A DNA stretch of 64,000 nucleotides from Symsagittifera roscoffensis. Taxonomy: Eukaryota > Xenacoelomorpha > Acoela > Convolutidae. The position numbers and the translations under genes are program-made. Shown here piece by piece: positions 15,001 through 28,049 of the stretch; within the stretch, counting starts at the first letter, position 1; the number at the start of each line of letters is the position of its first letter. The notes under the pieces are model-generated. The model had not been told where the DNA came from. It saw only the letters and a list, made by a program, of their open reading frames with translations, and ran no database searches. The stretch lies in contig NC_087071.1 of assembly GCF_963678635.1 (NCBI RefSeq), positions 40,007,797 to 40,071,796 on the forward strand. Direction: 5' to 3'.

Positions 15001-16948
15001 CCGTATGTCCAGACTTTCCAGACTCAAACCCTCGGAGCGACTATGCAATTTGGGTCTAAATCCCGATGCGGCGCGACGCTTGGCGCGGCTCTTGCCCAAA
15101 CTTAACAGACCGTATGTCCAGACTTTCCAGAATGAAACTCTCGGAGCGACTATGCAATTTGGGTCTAAATCCGGCTGCGGCGCGACCCTTGACGCAACTC
15201 ATGTCCAGACTTAACAGACGTTTGTCCAGACATTCCAGACTCAAACTCTAACTCTCGGAGCGACTATGCAATTTGGGTCTAAATCCGGATGCGGCGCAAC
15301 CCTTGGCGCGACTCATGTCCAAACATAACAGACCGTATGTCCAGACTTTCCAGACACAAACTCTCGGAGCCACTATGCAATTTGGGTCTAAACCCGGATG
15401 CGGCGCGACTCTTGGCGCGACACATGTCCAAACTTAACAGACCATGTCCAAACTTAACAGACTCTCGAAGCGACTATGCAATTTGGGTCTAAATCCGGAT
15501 GCAGCGCGACCCTTGGTGAGACTCATGTCCAGACTTAACAGACCGTATGTTCAGACTTTCCATACTCAAACATTCGGAGCGACTATGCATTTTGGGTCTA
15601 AATCCGGTTGCGGCGCGATTATTGGCGCTACTCTTGTCCAGATTTAATAGACCGTGTGTCCAGACTTTCCAGACTCATTTCCAGACTTTCAGACCGTATG
15701 TCCAGACTTTCCAGACTCAAACTCTCTGAGCTACTATGCAATGTGGGTCTAAATCCGGATGCGGCGCGACCCTTGGCGGGACTCATGTCCAGACTTAACA
15801 GAGCGTTTGTCCAGACTTTCCAGACTCAAACTCTCGGAGCGACTATGCAATTTGGGTCTAAATCCAGATGCGGTGCGACCCTTGACGCGGCTCATGTCTA
15901 AACTTGACAGATGGTATACTCAGACTTTCCAGACTCAAACTCTCGGAGCGACTATGCAATTTGGGTCTAAATCCGGATGCGGCGCGACTCATGTCCAGAA
16001 ACTGCAGACCATATGTCCAGATTTCCAGACTCAAACTCTCGGAGCGACTATGCAATTTGGGTCTAAATCCGGATGCGGTGGGACCCTTGGCGCGACTCAA
16101 GTCCAAACTTAACAGACCGTATGTCCAGACTTTCCAGACACAAACTCTCGGAGCGACTAATTAACTTGGGTCTAAATCCGGATGCGGCGCGACCCTGGCG
16201 CGACTCTTGCCCAGACTTAACAGACCGTATGTCCAGACTTTCCAGAATGAAACTCTCGGAGCGACTATGCAATTTGGGTCTAAATCCGGCTGCGGCGCGA
16301 CCCTTGACGCAACTCATGTCCAGACTTATCAGACGTTTGTCCAGACATTCCAGACTCAAACTCTAACTCTCGGAGCAACTATTTAATTTGGGTCTAAATC
16401 CGGATGCGGCGCGATCTTTGGCGCGACTCATGTCCAGACTTAACAGACCTAATGTTTAGACTCTTCAGACTCAAACTCTCGGAGCGACTATGCAATTTGG
16501 GTCTGAATCAGGATGCGGCGCGACCCTTGGCGCGACTCATGTCCAGACATTCAGACTCAAACTCTAACTCTCGGAGCGACTATGCAATTTGGGTCTAAAT
16601 CCGGATGCGGCGCGATCCTTGGCGCGACTGATGTCCAGACTTAACAAACCTAATGTCCAGACTCTCCAGACTCAAACTCTCGGAGCGACTATGCAATTTG
16701 GGTCTGAATCAGGATGCGGCGCGATCCATGGCACGGCTCATAACCAAACTTAGCAGACCGTGTGTCTAGACTTCCCAGACTGAAACTCGCGGAGCGACTA
16801 AGCAATTTGGGTCTAAATCCGGATGCGGCGCGACCCTTTGTGCGACTCATGTCCAGACTTTCCAGATCTTATGTCCAGACTTTCCAGAATCAAACTCTCG
16901 GCGCTTCTATGCGTTTTGTGTCTAAATCCGGATGCGGCTCGACTCTTG

Positions 16949-18128
16949 ACAAAAGAATGCTAAGAAAATCGAGTTTTTTTCAAAAGCTTAGTTTTTGGAG
17001 AAAAAATATTAAGAAACTTTTTTTTAAGACAAGTTTTTCATCGCTTCAATGTTAATTGTATAAATTTTACGGTTCATTACATGTAGAGTGTAAAAGGAAG
17101 CCTTTTTTGATAATTGGTATCATGTTAAGACAATGAAACAAGTTTTTGTGATTTTGCCCCAAATTTTAGATTTTTCCTATTTTTTTTTTAAAAAATGTAA
17201 ATGACGATTATCTAATATGAGGTTATATTTTTTTAAAAAATTTTTTAACTATTAAAAAGAATGTTCAATTTGGTTTAAACTATGCTGAAACCTAGCTGAA
17301 TATAGCTGAAACTTCGGAATAATAGGAAAGGAGATTTTTTTTTTCATATTAGATTTACCGTCTGTTCAGAATTGTTCTTATTACACTAATTTGTATACTT
17401 AGTTGTACATTAGTCCCAATAAATTGAAAATGTGAACATAGCTAACAATATCAATTCAAACGATCAATCATAGCAATATTCATTGAAATTTCTAGAAAGT
17501 TTCCATGGTTATTTTTCACATCGGATTTTTGTCAAAGATGGAACCAAAATTGACAAAAAAAGAAAGCGCTCTGTTTAATTCCATTTTGATCAAACCAATG
17601 AACATTCTGAAAATTTACAAATAAAAAAACTTTTCCTTTTGGTTTCAAAATATTGTAGTTTAAGCCAAGAAACCAGGAATAAATATATTGCTAACCGTGC
17701 CAGATAAAAACTCATCTTTGCAAAAAACACTGGTTTGTTCAGATTATTTTCATGGCATATTTGCTGGCCTGGGATCTGCCCGGAGCCCATTTTGTAGCAG
17801 CAAACTTCCAAAGTTGCATACGCTTGGAATTCAAAGCTACTTCTTATTTCCGAATTTAACTTGTTTGCTAGCAGTTAATCAATTCGTCTGTGTTTGATTG
17901 TTGTCGATTGGGGATTCTCTTCTTCCTTCAAGTTTGTTTTTGTTATTTAAAACAACTTTCGCTTTTCAGGATCATTTTGTTTCTCCCTTATCTAGTTTTT
18001 TAAAAGAAACGCCGCATCTGATTATCATTTTTGCGCTCTGCTCTTTAATCAGGAGTGGTACCAATGATTCTATCATCATAAATAATACATGTATCGCGAA
18101 TCGCGCATTATAATAGCTGTATCGCGAT
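16949..18128. other. AT-rich intergenic DNA next to the satellite edge
   Basis: The last recognisable satellite unit ends near CGACTCTTGAC at about 16,948. Beyond it the sequence becomes AT-rich with long T and A runs. No coding exon, RNA gene or named repeat was recognised here. The short ORFs around 17,590-18,113 overlap on both strands and lack codon-like composition. Confidence 0.6.
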
Positions 18129-18479
18129 TTAATTTTTTAATATTTGAACCCCAGTAAATGAGTGTGCAGAGTTCTCTCGCAAAAGAAACTCTAGAAAAAA
18201 TGTATTTGTATCAATACTATCAGTTGACAGTCGCCGTTGACACCAATATACCCGTTTTTGGACGACACTTTCGTTCAATTTGCTTTCATGAACACGGATC
18301 TTCGCATCAATGTTTTTTAGAATTTTTTTTCCATCAAACACAAACGCTCGTTGATTACCTGATGGTTCTCTTTCGCATAAGTTTTCCATTTTTTGACTAG
18401 TCGTGATGCTTGGCCGTCTACTATTAGTCAAGGAACTACAAAAAAGGACTGTGTAATCCATTCGAGGTTTCCAGCCCAA
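18129..18479 (-). CDS. Unrecognised 116-residue ORF, doubtful
   Basis: Longest ORF outside the satellite and the EGF gene. The predicted product is hydrophilic, with several charged residues and no motif I recognise, no signal peptide and no membrane segment. The opposite strand is open over most of the same stretch (18,158-18,400). This is more consistent with a locally GC-richer, stop-poor patch than with a gene. It could be an exon fragment, but I see no convincing flanking splice sites or neighbouring exons. It is followed at 18,480-18,620 by a short stretch with repeated GAGCGGTTT-like words. Confidence 0.12.
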   Translation of the reverse strand: MGWKPRMDYTVLFCSSLTNSRRPSITTSQKMENLCEREPSGNQRAFVFDGKKILKNIDAKIRVHESKLNESVVQKRVYWCQRRLSTDSIDTNTFFLEFLLRENSAHSFTGVQILKN

Positions 18480-19924
18480 GTTTAGAGATAATTTGAGCAG
18501 TCTTGAACGGTTTCATCGTTTCTAGCAATGATTTTAGCGGTTCTTAAGCGACTTAAGCGGTTTGAGCGGTTTGAGCGCAATTGTCTACAAAATCGCTCAT
18601 ACCATGAGCGGATTTTTAGCGGGATCTGACCTAGGGAAGTATTCAGCGACTTACTGCTGACTAATAACCTACTTTATAGAATTCTGTCGATTCAATGAAG
18701 GCTATTTGAGGGCCTGCTGTTCATTTTAGTTTTATATTAGGCCCTCGATGTTGTTTTGAAAGTCCAAATCAACTTGAATTAAAAAAGGTTGATTTCTGGA
18801 AAAGATTGATTTTTTTTCCGGTTTTTTAGAAAGTGGCTAGGTCTCATTCACACTGTACTTTCAAAATCTATTGTTTGTAGTTGTTGCAAAACAAACTTGG
18901 ATGCAGCCAACTCGCTTGACATTTGATTTCGTTAATTTTTTGTGTTCAAAACTTTTCAGGGATGGTAGAAATTCGGCTCGGGTTTTTTCCAAATCATTTC
19001 CCCTAATTTGCTAAATATTTAATTTTCATAAAATTTTTTCAAAACATGCAACTTTCTCTAGAAAACCCGACATTTTTATCTAAGAAACCTTTTGTGACCA
19101 TTTTATTGTCATTCTTTCCCTGCAAACAACCCTCAATTGGACCAATTTGCTGGGAAATTGCTACATGCAGATACAATTTATTTTTGCAATTTCCTTGTCT
19201 GATAAGCAGGCAGACATTTATAGTGTTCTGTTCAGCTCGCAAGGGAATATGTTCAGAGGTAAACATAGAAGTACGTAATAAAAAGTTACTTTGATGTTTT
19301 GAGACAAATTAAGCGGTACTTTATTTGAAATTAAACAGGAACCGGCTGGTAGGTTTTTTGACGACGGTATCATCTAGAAGAACACCACTGTTGACTATAC
19401 TATACCAAATTTTTCGAATTATCACAAAAAGCATTTTGACTGATAATGAAAAGTGATTTTTAAAAATCATCTAACGTTGGAACAATTTGCAAATGATCAA
19501 AAATACATTTTGAAAAAAATGTGATATTTTTTTTCTGATGCATTTATGCGATCAGCACCATCTGTCAGAGCATAAAAAAATCGTGTTTGATTTTAAACTT
19601 TTCATTTTAAGTTCTGATAAAAAATATCATAAAATTATTTTGCATAACAATTGAACTTTTTCGACTAAGTTACAAAACTGAGAGAACAAAGTCAGAGTGA
19701 TGAGCTGAATTAAGCTGGGAAATCTGCGCACACAATTAGAACACGATTGAATGACGTTAAAGTATTCATATTAGGAACAGTTTTTCGGATTCTTTCTGAA
19801 GAGAATAATTGATTTCAATTACCCTCACTAAAAGCATATCTTTCCAAAACAGTTTCAACACACAGACCCGCCTTGATTAAATTCCTTCCCCGGAACATAG
19901 GGCCATTTCAAAACGAAAGAAAAA
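18480..19924. other. Intergenic DNA with a short GAGCGGTTT-rich patch
   Basis: About 18,480-18,620 contains imperfect repeats of the words AGCGGTTT and GAGCGG. The rest is AT-rich and shows nothing I can name. The ORFs at 19,039-19,294 are mirror images on both strands and are not supported. Confidence 0.5.
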
Positions 19925-20630
19925 CAAGACAGCTCGTATCAGGGTGAAGCCATAAATATTCCGACTGCCTTTTATGGCCTATGGAGCAGTAATAACAAGA
20001 AAAAAATCAATGTAACAAAAAAAATTAGTTTTTTTTTTAATTTAAGATTTTTTTGAGAAAATCATTCCCCCACACGCCCTATGTAGTACAAAGTAAAAGA
20101 TATCGCTTCTAGTAACAAATCGATCATAGCAAATAAGCTTCCTTCAACTAATTTGGAACGATTTTTAAGACCGACTAAAACCCGTTATTTTACAACGAAA
20201 GCCCTGTATATTCCGACTGCCTCTTAGTGCCTATAGAAAAATAAAAATTTGGAAAAAAAAGAAAGTTGTAAAATTTTAAAAATGAGTTTTTGAAAATTGA
20301 GGTTTTTGTGAAAATCACCCCGCCCCCAGACTGATTAAATCTCCGCTTACGCGTTAATAGCGCGCAAAATATCGCGCGTTAATTGTTCAAAGCTGGCCAA
20401 AATTACAAACTTTAAACCCCTATAATTTTTAGAAAAAATTATCACAGGTAAAATTTCTTTTCAAATTCAAGCTCATTACAACAAAACTTTTTGAATGATT
20501 TTAAAAAATTTGGTCAAAAAATGCTATATAAAACGTCGAATTTTGTCTGAAGCACAAGAATCTTCCGTTACTTTGGTTATGAAAATCAAAACAACAAGTT
20601 AAATTGGTATTTCTTCTTTTTCTTACTGGC
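19925..20630 (+). repeat. Dispersed repeat, copy A (second copy near 58.2 kb)
   Basis: Matches 58,228-58,785 in the same orientation. Shared blocks in order are CTCGTATCAGGG, TTCCG.CTGCCTTTTA, a T-rich spacer ending in CCCCCACACG, GTAACAAATCGATCATAGC, CTCCGCTTACGCGTTAAT followed by ATCGCGCGTTAATTG, ATCACAGGT and TTCCGTTACTTT. This copy is longer because a block containing TTCCGACTGCC is present twice (about 19,955 and 20,210). No coding capacity or clear terminal repeats were seen, so the class is unknown. Confidence 0.85.
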
Positions 20631-21649
20631 ATTTAGCTGCTGGCGAAAAAGGATCAAATTATCATAACCCCTCCCCAGATATACCCAAGTTAACATCCTT
20701 CACTCAGTTATATTTGCTGAGAGCGGCGCGAAAAGATTCGAATCTGATTGGCTGATACATATATTTCAGAAACAAGTTAAAATAACGGATTTGGGGCAAA
20801 AGTTTGTATATTAGGTCCGGAAAAGTTCGATTTTTTGAAGAACAGTCACAGCAAAAAAAAACTTGACCAAAAACAAGGCTTCAAATTTTAATCTATCATG
20901 AGCTTGAGCGCGAACATTTCGAGACAAAAGTACCAAAACGAGATTGCCTTATGTTTTTTTTCGTGTCTGAGATAAAACTGCATAAACTGCATACATTTTT
21001 TTTACTTAAGAGTTGTAATCGAAGTTTTATGTTCGGCTTGTTGTTCCGACTATTTTCGAAGAAACTGACGAAATATTTGTGCTCGGGTTTGTTTTTTTAA
21101 GAGACAAATTTTCATTTCTTACAAATAATTTTTGCCGGAAACTTTTTAAAATCATATAAAAAGTACTGCTGATCTGAGCTGAAGTTTGAAAAAATATTTC
21201 AAGTGTTATTAATATGTCTAAAGTAATGCGTCTTTGATGATTTAACCGAAATTTATTCCGTCTGAAACCGTTCGAAACTGAGAAATTGTTCGAAACTGGT
21301 AGAAGCAGGCAAGCTGTCATAACTTCCGTGTTATTAGGAGAAAAATCTATCATTTTTTTATAATATGGCTTTAAATCATCCCATTTTTTTGAAAAGTTGT
21401 CATGAGCGGGGCGGGTATTTCCTCACTTACTAATCCAACTTCCAATGGACTGGCTACTTAATTTTGGCAAACTGAACGTTGTAAAGTCCAATTCTTCACA
21501 CCAGTTTTAACGCCAAGAAATCTGGGATCAAATCTTGAACAAAACCAAATCGAAACATAAAACAACTGGCAAAACTCAAAAATTTAAAGAAAATTGGTTT
21601 GTGGTCACCGGAGGGTGCGCTTCTTGGCGACAACAGCTCCAGTTTTTTT
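20631..21649. other. Intergenic DNA without recognised genes
   Basis: AT-rich. A patch near 20,700-20,760 ending in AATCTGATTGGCTGATAC resembles patches near 28,830 (TTCTGATTGGTCGATAC) and 44,060 (AAATCTGATCGGCTGAAA), possibly an old dispersed repeat. The ORF at 21,027-21,353 on the minus strand has no recognisable features. Confidence 0.4.
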
Positions 21650-21745
21650 TACAGATCTACCCTCTGTTGGCAAGCTCGCAACACGCCGACATGACTGCGG
21701 CGGCAATTTTGCGAGTTGTCTTTTATTGCGAGTTGATTGTTTTCG
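21650..21745 (+). repeat. Short dispersed repeat shared with 32.6 kb
   Basis: TACCCTCTGTTGGCAAGCTC followed by AACACGCCGACATGACTGCGG and a GAGTTGTC tail parallels 32,609-32,740. There the same TACCCTCTGTTGGCAAGCTC block, AAACACGTTGGCG and CAACTGCGGCGG occur inside a TIR element. It is probably a fragment of the same family. Confidence 0.7.
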
Positions 21746-24700
21746 CTTTTTGTCTTTTTCACAATCTGTGAACGGAGTGGCGGTTCTTACAAGCAATTTT
21801 GTGCCTTTTTTGAAAACTTCTGGTTGCGGCTTCCTGTGACACTTTGCAGCCTAGTATAGGTAAAGTTTTCGTGATTTTTCTTTTTTTCATTTTTTTAAAC
21901 AAGCGGACGTTTTAAAGGTGGTTCCTGTTTTCAAGGGTTTATTTCAAAAAAAAACAAAGACAAGCTAAGCTTCAGTTTTCAATCAAATTGATAAACCTGC
22001 GTCACCTAAATTGAGCACTTTGAAGGGTTTTCTAGGAGCTGTTTTCAATTGCAAAATTTTTAATCACTTGAAAAGGACACTTTAAAGCAGCAGCTTCTGT
22101 TTTGTTGAGAAAATTTTGATTATTATTGTTTAAAAATCATGTACCCTTTCAAGGCTAGCAATGGCAAGCTTGATGTTTTTTTATTTGGATGGCTTCTGCA
22201 CTATTTTGAACCCACCAAAATCTCAACAAAATAGTTTAGCTTCACCATTGTTTTGTTTTGAAACTATAGCAAATATTTGTACTCAAAAAATTACCATTGT
22301 AGCTACAGAATTTTAGACTCAATCGAAAAATTTTGTTACTCTAATTATTGAACTTGAGGGAACCCATTTTAAGTTTTGCAATTCTAAGTTTTTTTGCGGT
22401 ATTGCGGCATTATGCGAAGATTCTTCAAGTGTAACTTTCATTCAACCTCTTCGGCAAAATTATGTCATTTAATTGAAAAAGGTTTTTTTTTTACCTTAGA
22501 AACTGTAATTGAATTATTGTATAAGGATCAATTCTTCTTAACCGAAGAAACATTCAAATATTTTTTGATTTCAATGTTCTTTTTTTAGGCAAGGAATCAA
22601 TTTGAAAGTCAATTAGAATGTATTATTCCATTTTAAGAAATTTTTTTGATGATCTATTTAATCTGAAAAAATAGTGTAACTTTTCTACGAACGATTTGAT
22701 TTTGCAAAAGCGTGTTTATACAGATTCAAGGCTGTAAAAACTTTAGCGAACCATGTTTTGAGACTGTATTCCATTTTTTTGAATAATTGTTTTAGCTGAC
22801 TGAATTGAACCCTTTACAAAAACTATTTATTGACGACCTACCGCAATAGCAAACAATTTCAAAAAATTACAAGTTGACAATTCTCCATGACTACCTTTTT
22901 CAATCAAAATCAAACTAATTAAAATAGAAAAAAAAATGAGCAAAACCTTAAAGACCAAGCAACTGGCAACAAAGAACTCCGGCAGACTTTTTTGTATTTT
23001 TCAGAGTGTTTTGACCGTAATTTCCATCGAGTTTAACTAAATTTGATGATTAATTGATCAAAACATAAATTTTCAAGTTGAATCAGGACAATCGGTTGCT
23101 TTGCAGGTAACAGAAATTAATCCATCTAGACTGATTATTAAAAAAAAACTTAATTATTGAACAAAACGAAATCAATTTTTGTAAAAAAAGTTTTGGTGAA
23201 ATTTCTGTTTTTCTTAGAAAGAGCTGTTGAATACAAGAAAAAGCAGGAAAAAACGGTAACATTGCTTAAATTAAAAATAACCTTGGAGACCAGCTTTTTG
23301 ATTTTTGCGTCTAAACTAGTCTCAAAAGCTAAAAACTCAGACCAGTTTTTTGACAATGAGAGAGATTTTTTTCCTTTTTGTTCAGAATCCAAATTCACGA
23401 CCAGTAGGGCTTCAATATTATACGGCACTTGACCTCTCAAGCTTTGGTATCAAATTGAGCTTTGAGTTAGTCAAAGTTGGTTTGAAAAATTTCCGATTTG
23501 AATCCAAAGCTCCTTTCTACTCTGCAAAAAGTCGGAACAATAACTCAATCCTTCCTTAGATAGCTTTTGCGTTTTCAAATAAATTTAACACCAATAAAAA
23601 TATTTCAAATTTTACACATAACTTCCAGTGCTTTTCAACAGGGCAACGAAAAAAATCAACATTTGTTCGAAAGTATGATTTTTCATAAAAGGTGGTTTTG
23701 AGAACGGTTTTGGTTTTTCAAAAAGAGATTTTACTCGTTATTAAAAGTGATTCAAATTGAAGCATAAATAGAATCGACTTCTTGTTTCATTCTTGAAGCA
23801 TGGTATAGCAAAGATAGCGCATGTGTTTTTTCAAACTCTCTGAAAAAAATTAGCTCATGTTTACTATTTTCGAGATACAAGATGGCACGTTCGAAGCGCA
23901 ATATATATTATATTTTTTAATCACAAAAACTCGTTTTCCAAAATTTTTTAGGAATTTTTTTTTCCACTATTTGTAATATATGTTCAATCAACTGTCTTAT
24001 GCCTAGTTAATTTTTTTTTTTTGAATTTTCACAGGCCTTAATTTTTCCTTTTCTAAAATTTCGCACAACATTTAAAAAACTCAAAAAAATTTTTTCTTCG
24101 TTTCCTTCTTTGCTCTAAATTGTTTAATTTTTGTCACCCAGGCCATCAGAAACTTATGCATAAAACGGGCTAGTTTTTAGCTGCTCGTTGAAATTTATCA
24201 AGCTTTACTTTATCCTGTTTGTTTTCCAAAAAATTGCAAAAAGTTTCAAACAAGAAAAAATAACTCAAACAAAACCAAAAAATGACTGATTTTTTATTAA
24301 ACGTCTATGATTTTAGTTTTAAAATGCCAAAAAAAACCAAAGTATTTGAAGGACAGCTGCAGCGAAAATTTGATGTTGAATATCACATTATAAACAACGA
24401 AACATCAACCAACTAGTTAGAAAAATGTGTCTTTAGCCTTCAACATTGAATTTTTCAAATTTTGAAAAAAAATTATGGTTCAATAGATGGTTTTCATGCA
24501 AGCTAGCTAAAATTTAAGTTTCCTTGCAAGTTATAGAAATATCAGCTGCAGATTTTCCACGGTTGATTCGGTTGGTTAGACGCACAAATGACTGTTATTA
24601 ATAGGACAAATCCAAGATCAAAGAAGAACATAAAACAGAGATCTAAATGTTCCATTCTAGTAACCCTGTCATATTTCCAAACACATGTTGATAAATTTTC

Positions 24701-26143
24701 CCTCGATACAAAATTGATACCATAGAAGAACCCGATTTGGGCTCTTCAACTTCCCCCGAGGCTGGAATCAAAAGTCAGCCACTCTAATGCTTTCAAGACA
24801 CACCAGTTGTCCCTTTTTTCCCTCCCTACCGCTAATCCAATAATCACGGGGTAGATGGCCGAAAAAGCAGATGTGAAAGTTTTCATTAAAAAAAGATTTC
24901 AAACAAAATTTGAGAAAAGTCATATGTAAATTTTTTCAAGATAATGAAAAAAAATTTTAGCCTTGGAAACTGTTTGGTTTGTCAATTTTGATTCGGAAAA
25001 ATTATGATAAAAGCTTTCGAAAAATTTGAGCAAAGAAAATGGTCTGCTAATTGAGAATATTGTTGTACCATATGAGATTGTCCGCATTTGCCCCCATTCA
25101 ACCCAATTTCCTGACGTAATGATCGATTGAAATATTCGCAGTGGAAACATTTGTAGCAAGTGCATAGGCAGGGAAACATTCCGTGGCTAGATTGAAAGGG
25201 GAAATGGAAATAGGGAGAGAGCTTGGACAGCAGCTGAACTTGAACTTGCTTTTATTAGAATATTGATCAATAATTTCGATAGGGAAAATAAAAGAAACTT
25301 GAAAAGATTTTATTACAGCTTTCTTTTTCTTTCAAATCAGATGTAAATAAATCGGAGCAAAGCTGATTTCACTAAGTAAAGAAACGTTTTTACATAATCA
25401 GGAAAACCAATTTTCAAGTAGATTATGTTTAAAAATACTAGAAGTTTAATTAGTCGAAAAACCAAATTAGTTAAATATTCCAAAAGGAATTTTCGTAGAG
25501 AAAAACTTTTGATTTGTAGAAAAAAAAATTGATTAGTTTGAACATTCGTTCTCTGTACCAAATTGGTTGCTTTGAAAAAACCTTGAGTCTGACTCTAGTT
25601 TTGATTTTTATACAGTCTGCTAAATCCTTTGTCTTTTTCTATGTCTAACGACAGCAACGGTATTGCGCAACGTTGAACTAATCCACCAGCCCCTTTTTAC
25701 CGTAGAAGCCCGTGTTAGAACATACAAGACCTTATACTTCAGCAACTCATAACAGAATTCTAACCAATACCGCTACTAACCAACTAATACCATTTATAAA
25801 CCTACAGGTTATAAGACGAAATTGGAGAAATGTTTCAAATAAAATCTTCCATCGGAATATTTAAGTAAACCCATTACATTACAACATACAAAAGGACGCT
25901 AATATGTGATATGTGTTAAAATATCACTTACCAATTCACCGAACGCTTCAGAAATTTTACCCCTCGTTTTAAACTATTTTTTGTCCAACTTTGGGAAAAG
26001 TGAGGAAATAATTATACAGAGAGGTTCGCAGCGGAAATTCCCAAGTTCGCAGCTTTACAATTTATAATCATCTCATTTCCCGCGTTTTCATTAGAAATTG
26101 TCACGGTAATGATTCATTTCTAATACCATTCCCTAACCAATTT
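21746..26143. other. Long gene-poor AT-rich region
   Basis: No confident gene. A GC-richer patch at about 24,640-25,230 has short open stretches in several frames on both strands. One of them (24,982-25,179, minus) is cysteine-rich near its start (C.C..C..C spacing). The openness in many frames and the lack of convincing splice partners argue against calling an exon. Nothing else was recognised. Confidence 0.5.
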
Positions 26144-26600
26144 CCCACCACTTTTTTATTGAAATCTTATTTTGAACTAGAATTTTTCTTCAAACCTATT
26201 CTTCAGCGCATTTTTTTTTGTTTGAGCCTAAAATTGATCTCAATTTAGATCCAATTATTTATTTTTCAGTTGGCAAAATTGCTTCCCACCACTTTTTTCA
26301 TTGAAACCTGAATTTGATCTAGAATTTTTTCTTTCAAATCCAACTTGATTGCTTTTATTTTTTTACGTTTGAGCCCATAATTGATCTCATTTTCTGTCCA
26401 ATTATTTATTTTTTATTTGACAAAATTGCTTCTTTTAATTGGCGAAATTGCTTCCCACCACTTTTTTCTTGAAACCTTAATTTGGTCGAGAATTTTTCTT
26501 ACTGTTTATCACAAACTTGATCTCATTTTTTCACGTTTGAGCTCAAAACTGAACTCATTTTTTTCCAATTATTTATTCCAGTTGGCAAAATTGCTTCGGG
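26144..26600 (+). repeat. Diverged tandem triplication, period about 140-170 bp
   Basis: Three consecutive copies begin with CCCACCACTTTTTT at 26,144, 26,285 and 26,454. Each continues through TTGAAA, a TT.GATCTAGAATTTTTCTT-like block, a GTTTGAGC block and CCAATTATTTATT, ending in GGCAAAATTGCTTC. Copies differ by many substitutions and indels, so the triplication is old. The ORF at 26,381-26,659 runs through it and is not coding. Confidence 0.85.
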
Positions 26601-28049
26601 TTAATTCTCAATCAAGCAGCAACAAAAAATTACATTGCGCTCTGAGGAGTTTTCAGTAGAATAAAAATTTTTCTCGAGGCTTTTTTACTCAAAAGAATTA
26701 GTTCATAATTTCGTTTTTCACATCACGAGAAAAATATACCTATATTCATTTTCATTGTAATATCGAGCCCTAGGGAACTCTAAAAAAATCTATTGTGTTA
26801 CTTTGCTATTCAATTTCCCTTATAGACTATGTATTCTGACTACCAATAAAAAGACAATAGAAAGCAGGGAAAGAAATGAATTCCACAGTCTAATGGGATT
26901 CCTGAGCAGCTAAAAGACACCATGAAATTATATATACACACCATATTCTTAAGCACTGACGACTAATTTCTGTGAATTCATTTGGAGAAAATTTATTCTC
27001 TTTTTTTGTCTTCTGCAAAATTAGCAAAACTGAGAAATATTCAGTCTATTTTGATACCAATAGGAGCAAAATTTTATTTCCTTTTTCATATTTCACACAA
27101 CTTTTCAGCTGTGAAAAAGACAAAAATTAGCAGCAAATATGAAGGATAATTTGTTTTCCTAGGAAATAAATGGTGCAAAAAACAAACACAAAAGAGAAAA
27201 TAAGCTTAAAAATAAACACATGAAAGGCAGAAAAAAAACTGAGCACGTCTTTTTAAACTGGAGCACTTATCATCATAGATAAATTGAGCGCGTTTCATTT
27301 TTTATTCGAGCTAAAATTTTTCTTGTTTTTATGTGCTTAGTGTGTTAAAATAAACAGAATAAACCGCTTGGACAAAGACAGGTGACGTAATTCTTTTAAT
27401 TTTTGCTTTAGATGTAAGAACGAAAATCTGGTGCTTCTAAACATTGAAAAAAAAATGACTTTTTGCATACGATAATCATTAGTTTTTAAATGTGTCTTAC
27501 TATATCTATACCATAGCTTTTTACTTCGTTCAATGATTTGGATAATTGATTGATCTGACTTTTTTTACTGTCTATAGAATCTAATTTACTTTGTCTGTTG
27601 ATTTGGAGTTACACCTATCAAAACAACTGCGTCGAGGTAAGCAAAAAGCAGATTAATCCTTTGGTGTCTTTTTTCATTCTAACCTAAATTATTTTTCAAC
27701 CTGAACAAAGAAAAAAAGATATGCACAAGGTTTTTGGTATGTGTTTAATCACGTGCTAGCTGCAAAAATTACGTCTAATTTGATGAACAGAGCTGAAAAA
27801 CTAAATAACCTTAAACTGGCACTCGTTAGCCTCTCAATAGAGTATTTATCTTTTTCCGTGTGTGAATTTTGGTGCCTGGGCAGAAAAATCCCGTCTCGTG
27901 TCTAACCTGGCAAAAAAATTAGAGTGCTTTACTGATTAGCTTGATGCGCAATCAGTGTCTGTACTGTATTAGCCTCCATTTTACTGTCAGGAGTTGCAAG
28001 TTCTTTTTAATAGTTAAGCATCGAATTGAAAATTAAGAAAATGCCGTCA
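26601..28049. other. Intergenic DNA, nothing recognised
   Basis: AT-rich with long homopolymer runs. No ORF, repeat family or RNA gene was identified. Confidence 0.5.

Larger units (their letters stand above)
1..16948 (+). repeat. 109-bp satellite array, continuing beyond the left edge of the window
   Basis: Tandem satellite with a basic unit of about 109 bp. Recurrent landmarks are CCAGACTTTCCAGACTCAAA, TCGGAGCGACTATGCAATTT, GGGTCTAAATCCGGATGCGG and CTTGGCGCGACTCATGTCC. A common variant lacks about 12 bp (the CCCTTGGCGCGA segment) and is 97 bp long. All units run in the same direction. Several sequence subfamilies alternate: one with GTATGTTTAGAC in place of GTATGTCCAGAC, one with ATTATTGGCGCG, one with GATTTAAATGTGGATGCGG. 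The array is roughly half G+C and rich in CpG, in sharp contrast to the AT-rich flank that starts near 16,950. Because 109 and 97 are both 1 modulo 3, a reading frame shifts at every unit and meets the TAA in CTTAACAG after about two to three units. This explains the many 60-120 residue ORFs, so I call none of them genes. A centromeric or heterochromatic role is possible but not shown. Confidence 0.97.

Noticed and set aside
126..16598. Dozens of 60-120 residue ORFs on both strands, sharing words such as SRLSRLKLSERLCNLGLNPD
   Set aside because: They are translations of the 109/97-bp satellite in shifting frames. Unit lengths are not multiples of three and stops recur in CTTAACAG.
24640..25230. 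Possible small exons, including a cysteine-rich stretch
   Set aside because: Open in several frames on both strands, with no matching splice sites or partner exons.
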